The position numbers and the translations under genes were made by a program. 60,391 nucleotides of DNA from an uncultured Muribaculaceae bacterium. Its GTDB lineage: Bacteria; Bacteroidota; Bacteroidia; Bacteroidales; Muribaculaceae. Location of the stretch: positions 1 to 60,391 of the forward strand of contig CAMWIJ010000009.1 of the NCBI GenBank assembly GCA_947174275.1. Direction: 5' to 3'. The notes beneath the pieces are model-generated. The model did no database searches. It saw nothing but the letters and a program-made list of their open reading frames with translations, and was not told where the DNA came from. The number at the start of each line of letters is the position of its first letter. Position 1 is the first letter of the stretch. Below, in pieces: positions 51,728 to 59,408 of the stretch.

Positions 51728-53704
51728 ATGATTGATATCAAACGAATATTCAGAGTCTGCCGGCCGATTGTCATCGCGTTGACGGCATCGGCAGTTACTG
51801 TGGCGGGGCAGGCCCGAGGGCTTGCTGACCGGGCTACGGGAGAGCTTCTGCTTGCAGATCCGACCGTCGTCACTATCGACGGCAGATATTATATGGCCGG
51901 CACTCAGTCAGCCGGTCCGCAAGGTTTTACGGTTATGGAATCGGAAGACCTTGTGCATTGGAAACCATCGGCATCGGGCGGTCGCCCTCAGCTCTCGCCG
52001 GGGCCTGATGTGTATGGCACAAAAGGGTTCTGGGCGCCTCAATTTGTCAATGTCGGCGACAAGGTGTATATGTTTTATACGGCCAACGAGCAGGTGGCAT
52101 GTGCAGTCGCTGACTCAATCGCGGGGAGATACCACGCGTTTGTTCCGAAAGATGCCGGCAATGAAGCGATGACCCCGGCTCCGATTGATCCGTCGTGCGG
52201 AAATATCGATCCGTTTCTGTTTCGTGACCGTGACGGCAGATATTACCTGTATCATGTGAGGTTTGACAACGGAAACTATATCTGGGTGGGGGAGTATGAC
52301 ATTGCGAACGGCAAGATTGTGGAGGGCACGCTTCAGCCGACCATCCGTGTCGACAGTGACTGGGAGCATACGCGATCGTATGAGAGCGTTCCCATTATGG
52401 AGGGGCCGACAGTTGTCATGATCGGTGACACGTATTATCTCTTTTATTCGGCAAATCATTTCATGAGCAAGGATTATGCTGTCGGATATGCCACGGCACC
52501 TTCTCCGACAGGTCCGTGGACGAAGTGTCCCGACAATCCGGTGATAAGCAGTCAGGTCACAGGCGAGCCCGGATGCGGCCACGGCGATATATTCGTCGAC
52601 CGTGACGGCAATCTCCGATATGTGTTTCATGTGCACAACTCGGATGATGAGGTGTCGCCCCGCCGCACGCGGATTGTAACGCTGAAGGTTTTGCCTCCCG
52701 ACGCGGACGGAGCGCCGTCACGCATCGTGGCTGACCGGTCATCGCTGATCCGTCCGGTAATGGTGGCGCCTGATGCCGCATACTGCAATCCGGTCATCAA
52801 TGTCAGCGCTCCTGATCCGACAGTGATACGTGGCTCTGACGGGGCGTATTATCTTTATGCCACGGAAAATATCAGAAATCTGCCGATATTCAGGTCGGTA
52901 AATCTGGTTGACTGGGAGCTTGCAGGAACGGCGTTTACCGATGAGACGCGTCCGCAGATGGTGCCTGACGGAAATATATGGGCGCCTGATATACAATATA
53001 TCGACGGGCGATATGTGCTCTATTATTCCAAGTCGAGATGGGGCGGCGAATGGGACTGCGGCATAGGTGTCGCAGTGTCGGAGAGTCCGGAAGGGCCGTT
53101 TACGGATTGTGGCTGTATGTTTCTCAGCAAGGAAATCGGTGTGCAGAACAGTATCGACCCTACATATTATGCGGACGGGGATGAGAAATATCTTTTCTGG
53201 GGCAGTTTCCGCGGGATATTTGCCATCGGGCTTTCCGACGACGGGCTGTCGGTCAGAGAGGGAGCCGAACCGGTTCAGATAGCAGGAACACTCACCGAAG
53301 GGACAAATATATTCAGGCATGACGGCTATTATTATCTTGTGGGATCGGCAGGGAGTTGTTGCGAGGGTGAGAACAGCACCTATAAAATAGTCATGGCGCG
53401 TTCGGAAAATCTGCTGGGCCCCTACGTCGACAAGGATGGGGGAGCGGCTATGGACAATTGTTTCTCGTTGCTTATGAGCAGAAGCAAGGATGTGATCGGT
53501 CCGGGGCACAATGCCAATTTTGTCACTGATGACGCGGGGCAGCACTGGATGCTGTATCACGGATTTGATGCGGCAGAGCCGGAAGCCGGCCGTAAGGTCT
53601 ATCTCGACCGGATTGTCTGGGATACAGACGGCTGGCCTGAGGTTGCCGGTCATAAGCCATCGGAAAGAGCCTTAAAGCCAATTATCGGTTCCCGTAATAT
53701 GTAG
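51728..53704 (+). CDS. Double-domain GH43 glycosidase
   Basis: 658 aa with an N-terminal signal (RIFRVCRPIVIALTASAVTV). Two complete GH43 propellers in tandem. Domain 1 (~35-345) has Asp44 in LLADPTVVTIDG, GNIDPFLFRDRDG and Glu in VPIMEGPTVVMIG. Domain 2 (~350-655) has SAPDPTVIRGSDG, NSIDPTYYADG and LTEGTNIFRHDGYYYL. All the catalytic acid positions are present in both, so both may be active. Tandem GH43 proteins usually combine two furanosidase or arabinanase activities on one branched glycan. It lies 121 bp after the previous GH43, with a repeat end in the gap. Confidence 0.9.
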   Translation: MIDIKRIFRVCRPIVIALTASAVTVAGQARGLADRATGELLLADPTVVTIDGRYYMAGTQSAGPQGFTVMESEDLVHWKPSASGGRPQLSPGPDVYGTKGFWAPQFVNVGDKVYMFYTANEQVACAVADSIAGRYHAFVPKDAGNEAMTPAPIDPSCGNIDPFLFRDRDGRYYLYHVRFDNGNYIWVGEYDIANGKIVEGTLQPTIRVDSDWEHTRSYESVPIMEGPTVVMIGDTYYLFYSANHFMSKDYAVGYATAPSPTGPWTKCPDNPVISSQVTGEPGCGHGDIFVDRDGNLRYVFHVHNSDDEVSPRRTRIVTLKVLPPDADGAPSRIVADRSSLIRPVMVAPDAAYCNPVINVSAPDPTVIRGSDGAYYLYATENIRNLPIFRSVNLVDWELAGTAFTDETRPQMVPDGNIWAPDIQYIDGRYVLYYSKSRWGGEWDCGIGVAVSESPEGPFTDCGCMFLSKEIGVQNSIDPTYYADGDEKYLFWGSFRGIFAIGLSDDGLSVREGAEPVQIAGTLTEGTNIFRHDGYYYLVGSAGSCCEGENSTYKIVMARSENLLGPYVDKDGGAAMDNCFSLLMSRSKDVIGPGHNANFVTDDAGQHWMLYHGFDAAEPEAGRKVYLDRIVWDTDGWPEVAGHKPSERALKPIIGSRNM

Positions 53705-53767
53705 TGAGACACTCTGTCAGTATTCTTTATTCCGGATGTTTGTAATCCCGGACAAAATATCGGAAAC

Positions 53768-55825
53768 ATGAAACACAGATTTATTTTTGGAATATTTTTC
53801 GCTGCTGCTACACTTCTGACGGCAGCATTCAGAATTCAGGCCGGGGATGTGGTTACTGTCACCGACCGTCCGTCGGCAGGTATAAATACAAACTATGCGG
53901 GATTTCGCGCACCGCTTCAGAATGCGCCTCTTATCAAACTCCCCGTGGGGAAGGTGCAGCCCAAAGGCTGGCTCCGCAAGTATCTCGAACTTCAGAAAGA
54001 GGGATTGAACGGTCAGCTTGGCAGTGTCAGCGCATGGCTCGACAAAAACAACAACCAGTGGCTTGGCGATGGGGGAGACCATGGCTGGGAGGAGGTGCCG
54101 TATTGGCTGCGCGGCTATTGCAGTCTGGCTTATATTCTTGACGATGAGGCGATGAAACGTGAGTCGCAGGTGTGGTTTGACGCAGTGCTCGCCAATCTGA
54201 AGGAGGATGGGTTTCTCGGTCCGCACAATTATGAGAACGGCAATCCGGAGTTGTGGGCGCAGATGGTAATGCTGTGGGCTTTGCAGACATATTACGAGCA
54301 TAGCGGTGACGACCGGGTGCTTGATGCGATGACTGACTATTTCAAATGGGAGATGAATGTGCCTGACGGGCAGTTTCTCAAAGGGCTGTGGCAGGAGAAA
54401 CGCGGCGGCGACAACATCTGGAGTGTTATGTGGCTGTATAACCGCACGGGCGACGGGAGCATATTGCCTCTTGTCGACAAACTGCACCGCAACACTTCAG
54501 ACTGGACGATGGACAATAACCTGCCCAACTGGCATGGTGTGAATGTGGCTCAGGGATTCCGCGAACCGGCGACTTATTATATGTATACGGGTGATGAGCG
54601 GATGCTCGAGGCCACCTATAATGCGTTCAACACCATGCGCCGGCATTACGGGCAGATGCCGGGCGGAATGTATGCCGCCGATGAGAATGCACGCGAAGGT
54701 TATTGCGATCCCCGCAACGGAGCGGAGACATGCGCGATTGTCGAGCAGATGGCGAGTGACGAGATACTGATGGGGATAACCGGCGACCCGTTCTGGGCCG
54801 ACCATTGCGAGAATGTGGCGTTTAACAGTTTTACGGCCGCTCTCACTCCCGACATGAAGGCTTTGCGCTACATAACGTCGGCAAACATGGCCATAAGCGA
54901 TGAAAAGCTTCACGGCCCGAGCATAGACAACAATCTGCGCGGCATGTTGTCGATGAGTCCGTTCAGCAGCCGGTGCTGTCAGCATAATCACGGCATGGGC
55001 TGGCCATATTATGCCGAGCATCTGGTGATGGCGACCGCCGACAACGGCCTCGCCACCATGCTTTATGCCGCCAGTGAGACTACCGCGCAGGTGGCCGACG
55101 GCAAGACTGTAAGACTGACCGAGACAACCGACTATCCTTTTGACGGCAATGTCACACTCTCGGTCGGCACAGACGGTGAGGTGGAGTTCCCGCTTTATCT
55201 GCGCATACCGGCCTGGTCGGGTGAAATATCGCTTGAAATCAACGGCGAGGCGCAGTCAGTAGCTGCCGCGGCGGGGAGGTATGTGTGCGTCAGCCGCAAA
55301 TGGAGTGACGGTGATGTCATACGACTTGTTATGCCGATGTCGGTGAGCGCCGATGTCTGGCCTCAAAACAAAGGGAGTGTCAGCGTGAATTATGGTCCGT
55401 TGACATTTTCGCTCAGAATTGACGAGATTGCCGAGGAGCATGACAGTCGTGACAGGGAATTCGTACAGGATGACTCTCACTGGCAGGATGGGGTGGATGC
55501 ATCGCTCTGGCCGTGCTATGTGCTGCGTCCCGGCAGTGACTGGAACTACGCGCTTAAAGTCGGCAAGGACAATCTTCCGGTGCATTTCAGCGTAGTGAAA
55601 AAGGGCTGGCCGGCTGATGATTTTCCCTTCAGGCAGGAGAGTGTGCCGCTGGAGCTGAGGGTGACGGGAGTCAGGGTGCCGTCGTGGGGCTATGACGCGA
55701 CAGGCATGACCGATGTGCTGCCTGATGAGCAGGCTCCGCGTGACACGGTTGAAACCCGTCTCACCCTGATACCTATGGGGGCGGCGCGACTGCGTATCTC
55801 CGCTTTCCCCTGTGATGTAAACTGA
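53768..55825 (+). CDS. GH127-like (DUF1680) beta-L-arabinofuranosidase
   Basis: 685 aa with a signal peptide (MKHRFIFGIFFAAATLLTAA). (alpha/alpha)6 barrel followed by beta-sandwich domains. The zinc/cysteine active site of GH127 is intact: Glu320 and Cys322 in GAETCAIVEQM, Cys403-Cys404 in SSRCCQHNHGMGWPYY, matching E338, C340, C417 and C418 of the Bifidobacterium enzyme HypBA1. The nucleophile would be Cys403. Characterised members release beta-L-arabinofuranose from plant extensin or pectin, but the DUF1680 superfamily is broad. It is the last gene of the PUL. Just beyond it the mobile-element scar begins, so the locus may once have been longer. Confidence 0.85.
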   Translation: MKHRFIFGIFFAAATLLTAAFRIQAGDVVTVTDRPSAGINTNYAGFRAPLQNAPLIKLPVGKVQPKGWLRKYLELQKEGLNGQLGSVSAWLDKNNNQWLGDGGDHGWEEVPYWLRGYCSLAYILDDEAMKRESQVWFDAVLANLKEDGFLGPHNYENGNPELWAQMVMLWALQTYYEHSGDDRVLDAMTDYFKWEMNVPDGQFLKGLWQEKRGGDNIWSVMWLYNRTGDGSILPLVDKLHRNTSDWTMDNNLPNWHGVNVAQGFREPATYYMYTGDERMLEATYNAFNTMRRHYGQMPGGMYAADENAREGYCDPRNGAETCAIVEQMASDEILMGITGDPFWADHCENVAFNSFTAALTPDMKALRYITSANMAISDEKLHGPSIDNNLRGMLSMSPFSSRCCQHNHGMGWPYYAEHLVMATADNGLATMLYAASETTAQVADGKTVRLTETTDYPFDGNVTLSVGTDGEVEFPLYLRIPAWSGEISLEINGEAQSVAAAAGRYVCVSRKWSDGDVIRLVMPMSVSADVWPQNKGSVSVNYGPLTFSLRIDEIAEEHDSRDREFVQDDSHWQDGVDASLWPCYVLRPGSDWNYALKVGKDNLPVHFSVVKKGWPADDFPFRQESVPLELRVTGVRVPSWGYDATGMTDVLPDEQAPRDTVETRLTLIPMGAARLRISAFPCDVN

Positions 55826-56057
55826 TATAATCACAATTAGAATCACATATTCGCCACGTTCAACGTAATTTTTTGAAATGAGTTGAGCAAGCAGTTTTTG
55901 GATGGCGGTAATGCTGATGCCTGTTTCTTCTTTCATGTCTGCAAGTGTCAGTGTCGGCCGGGTGCGCATGGCATTCAGGATTTTAGTGTAGTTTGGCGTG
56001 CGGAAAGCAATCCGTTCTCCATCATACCACCAGACATTCTCATCATTTTCACTTCAA
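55826..56057 (-). pseudogene. Remnant of a winged-helix protein (C-terminal part)
   Basis: On the minus strand a frame reads ENVWWYDGERIAFRTPNYTK and continues ILNAMRTRPTLTLADMKEET, with a helix-turn-helix GISITAIQKLLAQLISKNYV. This looks like the end of a protein with a winged-helix domain. An in-frame stop lies at its upstream side, where an insertion-sequence end begins (56060), and it runs into the GH127 3' end without a proper terminus. It is therefore broken at both sides. The family cannot be named. Confidence 0.5.
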
Positions 56058-56059
56058 CC

Positions 56060-56440
56060 GGATTTTTATGGGTCAGCGGATTTTTCCAGTGGGCGTGGAG
56101 GTGATGTCAAGAGTATAGTGTGGCCAGTCTGAACATAAAGAATTTGATGTCACCGACGCCTCGGAACTGTGTCATGAACGCCTTGATTTTGGCATTGAAG
56201 GATTCTGCCGAGGCATTTGTGAGCCTTCTCTCGAAATAGTTGATTATTGTGGTGTTGTGGTTCTCGAAAGTCTCCATGACTTTGTCGAATTCATTATTCC
56301 CGAAGGCCTCCACTTCGTTGTACCATCTGGCGAGATTCAGTCTGGCAACTCTGGCAGAAGTCTTTTCGTTGAATATGTCCACAATCTTTAGAAACAGTCC
56401 GTATGCCTTTTCCAGATCGGGAAACACCCGTATTGTGACC
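56060..56440 (-). mobile_element. Truncated ISL3-type insertion sequence
   Basis: The right end begins with GGATTTTTATGGGTCAGCGG at 56060, typical in style of ISL3 ends. It covers the last ~110 codons of a transposase. The left part and the other end are missing: at about 56440 the sequence switches to a tyrosine recombinase in the opposite direction. Confidence 0.65.
56107..56436 (-). pseudogene. DDE transposase, ISL3/ISAon1-like, C-terminal fragment
   Basis: Only the C-terminus remains: FPDLEKAYGLFLKIVDIFN, then INYFERRLTNASAESFNAKI with KAFMTQFRGVGDIKFFMFRL, which is the hallmark end of Bacteroidetes ISL3-type transposases. The Asn-Ala-x-x-Glu segment carries the last acidic residue of the DDE triad. 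The codons upstream of about 56436 (an apparent start at 56502) are antisense to the recombinase fragment and not part of this gene. It cannot be active. Confidence 0.75.
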
Positions 56441-56661
56441 GTATTGAATCCTACTACGGCAATGAGGAGAAGCGGCCTATCAACGGAATTGCAAGCAGCC
56501 ATCTCGCCCGACGTACCTTTATCGGCAATATCTACAAGGAAGTCAAAGACCCCAATCTTGTCGGAGCGCTATCAGGACACAAAGAGGGCAGCAAGGCTTT
56601 CGCCTGTTATCGTGACATTGGCGAGGAAATGAAACAAGACCTTGTTAACATTCTCGGATAA
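56440..56661 (+). pseudogene. Tyrosine recombinase/integrase, C-terminal fragment
   Basis: This plus-strand frame ends at TAA 56659-56661. It reads PINGIASSHLARRTFIGNIY, KEVKDPNLVGALSGHKEGSK and AFACYRDIGEEMKQDLVNIL. These are the last ~70 residues of a Bacteroidetes tyrosine recombinase: HLARR supplies the H-x-x-R box, GHKEGS the next His, and the Tyr in CYRDI the nucleophile. The N-terminal and core-binding domains are missing because the ISL3 fragment abuts it at about 56440. It is the remains of an integrative element. Confidence 0.82.
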
Positions 56662-56686
56662 TAGTCTTGATTTCCAATAAAATTCA

Positions 56687-56694
56687 TAACTTTG
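56687..56694 (+). promoter_or_regulatory. Candidate promoter of the YhcG-type nuclease
   Basis: TAACTTTG matches TAnnTTTG, with TTG at 56667-56669 as a possible -33 element. The start codon follows only 5 bases after it, so the transcript would be leaderless or nearly so. Confidence 0.5.
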
Positions 56695-56698
56695 TAAA

Positions 56699-57865
56699 AT
56701 GAAATCCGAGCTGAAGAAATACGACAATATCAACGCTGTTGACGCTCAGTTTATCAGCGATATAAAGGCGATAGTATATACCGCCAAACAAAAGGCATAT
56801 CAGGCCGCTGACCTCTTTCAAGTCGCGGCTAACTGGCTTGTTGGAAAAAGAATCATCGAACAGGAGCAGCATGGTCGGGAGCGCGCTGAATATGGTAAAC
56901 GAATCATAGAGCTTGCATCAGAGGCGTTGACGGCAGAATATGGCAAAGGTTATTCAGCTACCACCCTCCGTAATTATAGGAAGTTCTACCTTTCTTTCAG
57001 AGGATTACAAATTCAGCAACCACTGCTTGCTGAATTTAAGAACTGCTTTTTGAATCAGCAACCATTGCTTGCTGAATCTCCGACAACCATATCAGGCAAG
57101 GAGTGTGTCTATCCTATGCCGAGCAACCTTTCATGGATGCATTATGAGCGCCTTATGCGTGTTAAAAATGAGGATGAGCGAGATTGGTATCTGAGAGAAG
57201 CATCTACCGAAAACTGGAGCTACCGTACCCTTGACCGCAATATAGGTTCTCAATATTATCATCGTCTGCTCCAGACGCCTGAATCAAAGCGAGGTGAAGT
57301 CGTCGATGAGATGAAACGGCTTACAGCAGACTATCAGAAAGACCGACATAAATTTCTAAGAAATCCGGTCGTGGCAGAGTTTTTGGGCTTTTCACAAGAT
57401 GCCGCATATTCTGAAACCAATCTTGAATCTGCGATTATCGACCATCTCCAGAAGTTTATCCTCGAACTTGGCAAAGGGTTTGCTTTTGTCGCGCGTCAGC
57501 AGAGGATAAAGACTGACATGGGCGATTATTACATTGACCTTGTATTTTATAACTATATTCTTAAATGCTTTCTGCTTATCGACTTAAAGACATCGAGAAT
57601 CACACATGAGGACATCGGGCAAATGGATATGTATATCCGTATGTACGATGAGTTGAAATGCTCGGAAGGCGATAATCCTACAATCGGATTGCTCCTTTGC
57701 TCGGAAACAAGCAAAGACTTAGCACGGTATTCAATTCTCAAGGACAGCAAACAACTCTACGCTGCCAAATATCTGACATATCTCCCGACAAAGGAAGAAT
57801 TAACCGCAGAAATCGAGCATCAGAAAGAGATTTTCGCCCTGCAAACGGGCAAGAATCAAGATTAA
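56699..57865 (+). CDS. YhcG-type (DUF1016) PDDEXK nuclease
   Basis: 388 aa, cytoplasmic. The N-terminal DUF1016 helical domain (~1-180) has NWLVGKRIIEQEQHGRERAE, YGKRIIELASEAL and STTLRNYRKFY-like GYSATTLRNYRKFYLSF. The C-terminal nuclease (~200-370) has ESAIIDHLQKFILELGKGFA, FVARQQRIKTD, then the PD-(D/E)xK core YYIDLVFYNYILKCFLLIDL with LKT, and GQMDMYIRMYDE. The active site appears intact. Relatives are widespread near restriction-modification and mobile genes and are thought to be DNA nucleases. Between the domains is a duplicated QQPLLAE peptide. The flanking recombinase scar and lower GC suggest horizontal arrival. Confidence 0.9.
   Translation: MKSELKKYDNINAVDAQFISDIKAIVYTAKQKAYQAADLFQVAANWLVGKRIIEQEQHGRERAEYGKRIIELASEALTAEYGKGYSATTLRNYRKFYLSFRGLQIQQPLLAEFKNCFLNQQPLLAESPTTISGKECVYPMPSNLSWMHYERLMRVKNEDERDWYLREASTENWSYRTLDRNIGSQYYHRLLQTPESKRGEVVDEMKRLTADYQKDRHKFLRNPVVAEFLGFSQDAAYSETNLESAIIDHLQKFILELGKGFAFVARQQRIKTDMGDYYIDLVFYNYILKCFLLIDLKTSRITHEDIGQMDMYIRMYDELKCSEGDNPTIGLLLCSETSKDLARYSILKDSKQLYAAKYLTYLPTKEELTAEIEHQKEIFALQTGKNQD
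57011..57079. repeat. Tandem 42-bp repeat with palindromes inside the nuclease gene
   Basis: CAGCAACCAYTGCTTGCTGA occurs at 57014 and again at 57056, 42 bp apart (14 codons, so the frame is kept). In copy 1 ATTCAGCAA (57011-57019) and TTGCTGAAT (57027-57035) are perfect inverted repeats; copy 2 is nearly the same. Confidence 0.75.
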
Positions 57866-57904
57866 GCTCTTGCATTTCCTGCATTATTCGCATTTTGGAG
57901 AATC

Positions 57905-59314
57905 ATGAGATTGCACAATTTCCATAAAACTTTTATAGCAACATTAGCGATGTTTTTGCTGTTAGTGGCTTGTAACAGTGGCCATAATGCTGAAATATAT
58001 CGTGGATTACAAAGGGCAGAGGATTTAATATCAGAGGATAAAAAAGATGAGGCGCTTACAAAGCTTTTTAATCTTGAGAATAATCTAAACGTAAATACCC
58101 CTGATACATTGAAATATAAGGTGTTGTCACGTATCGGAAGTATATATTATTCTGACTTCAAAAAGGATAAGGCTGATGACTATTTTAAGAAAGCATTGGC
58201 TGTCGCACGTGAATGTGGCAATGAATATGAGAGTATCGCGTTGTGGAACAGGTGTCTGACTATATCCGACAATGATTCGATTTTGATTTATCTTAAGGAA
58301 TGTCAGGATATAAGTCATGTTTCCGGATTAAGATATACCGAGGCCATAGCGGGAATTAATCTTGCAAGTGCATACATCCAAATTGGAGATATGGATGAAG
58401 CGCATGAGATACTTGACAATATGGATCGTGCTGTTGGCAGTGATAGCGTACTAAAAATTGAATTGGCAAATGTCAAAATGAATTATCTTATTGGCAGTAA
58501 GAGTTTTGACAAGGCAAAGAAACTGCTTGAAGAGCAAAATGTAATAGATTTGAATTTATATGGCCGGCTTTCTCGATATCGTAATTTATATGCCATTGAA
58601 ATAGGGGAAGGAAGGTATGGATCAGCTCTTGAATATCGTGATTCGATTGACGAAATAAAGAACAAGATTGATTCGATAAGTCTTGATGAAAAACTGTCAA
58701 AAACAGAGCTGGAGTTTACATCTAAACTTGATAAAGAGAAGAGGAATAGAGAGATTACTGTCATAATCGGCTTATGTGTCATCATTATATTATCGGTATT
58801 TCTTTTTGCAGGAGTTAAGCGCAGGCTTATGATGAGAAAGCAGATTGAGTTGAATGAACAAATATTAAAGCTAAATCTTAGAATAACACAGCTTACAGAA
58901 TCTTATAAGGAGAGCGATATATCTGCCAATGAAGTGACTGCTGATGTTCAGACCGAGATTATTGAAAAGTTGAGGCTGAACAAGGAACTGTTCATACGGA
59001 AGCCGATATATAGTCAGATGAAACAACTGAACCTGAAACGTGATTCTGATGCAATAGCTAAAACTGCAGTCAAGGAGATTCTGGAAGGAGTTATCGGGCA
59101 GTTTGCAGATGTATGTTCAAACCTCCGGCAACTATATCCGGGCATGACATCTGATGATGTATTGTATTGCTCTATAATATATGTCGGATTCTCGAAAGAG
59201 GTAGCATCTGTGGCTTTCGGGTCAAGCGAGGATGCACTCCGACGACGTAAGAGCAGAATCAAACAAAAGCTTCCTCAAGCTGTTTTTGATGCCATTTTTG
59301 GGACAAAAGCGTGA
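57905..59314 (+). CDS. TPR membrane protein with C-terminal helix-turn-helix
   Basis: 469 aa. It begins with an export signal containing a possible lipobox (LLLVACNSG). TPR-like helical repeats follow to about residue 250 (EDKKDEALTKLFNLE, KADDYFKKALAVARECG, AGINLASAYIQIGDMDEAHE, KSFDKAKKLLEEQN). A membrane helix lies around 283-304 (VIIGLCVIIILSVFLFAGV), then a coiled coil. The C-terminal domain QLYPGMTSDDVLYCSIIYVG continues into SSEDALRRRKSRIKQKLP, a LuxR/GerE-style helix-turn-helix. This layout is common in Bacteroidetes membrane-bound regulators that sense a periplasmic signal. The gene is AT-rich, unlike the PUL genes. The adjacent outer-membrane barrel gene is a plausible target. Confidence 0.8.
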   Translation: MRLHNFHKTFIATLAMFLLLVACNSGHNAEIYRGLQRAEDLISEDKKDEALTKLFNLENNLNVNTPDTLKYKVLSRIGSIYYSDFKKDKADDYFKKALAVARECGNEYESIALWNRCLTISDNDSILIYLKECQDISHVSGLRYTEAIAGINLASAYIQIGDMDEAHEILDNMDRAVGSDSVLKIELANVKMNYLIGSKSFDKAKKLLEEQNVIDLNLYGRLSRYRNLYAIEIGEGRYGSALEYRDSIDEIKNKIDSISLDEKLSKTELEFTSKLDKEKRNREITVIIGLCVIIILSVFLFAGVKRRLMMRKQIELNEQILKLNLRITQLTESYKESDISANEVTADVQTEIIEKLRLNKELFIRKPIYSQMKQLNLKRDSDAIAKTAVKEILEGVIGQFADVCSNLRQLYPGMTSDDVLYCSIIYVGFSKEVASVAFGSSEDALRRRKSRIKQKLPQAVFDAIFGTKA

Positions 59315-59375
59315 CATTCGACTTGTGTCACACTATTGTCCGACTTGATATATAGACGGTTATGGTTGTCCGTGC

Positions 59376-59383
59376 TAACTTTG
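59376..59383 (+). promoter_or_regulatory. Candidate -7 element of the outer-membrane barrel gene
   Basis: TAACTTTG matches TAnnTTTG, 25 bases before the ATG at 59409. No convincing -33 element is seen. Confidence 0.45.
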
Positions 59384-59408
59384 CGGCAGAAACAAAAAGC
59401 GTTTATAT

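Noticed and set aside
51602-53713. TGAGACACT sequence just after the stop codons of both GH43 genes (51603 and 53704)
   Set aside because: Nine shared bases next to stop codons may be chance or a trace of gene duplication; similarity does not extend further.
55883-56104. Plus-strand 73-codon gene between GH127 and the transposase fragment
   Set aside because: It is antisense to the winged-helix remnant, whose translation is much more protein-like.
56240-56632. Plus-strand 130-codon frame over the transposase fragment
   Set aside because: It is antisense to the transposase in its first half and out of frame with the recombinase fragment in its second half.
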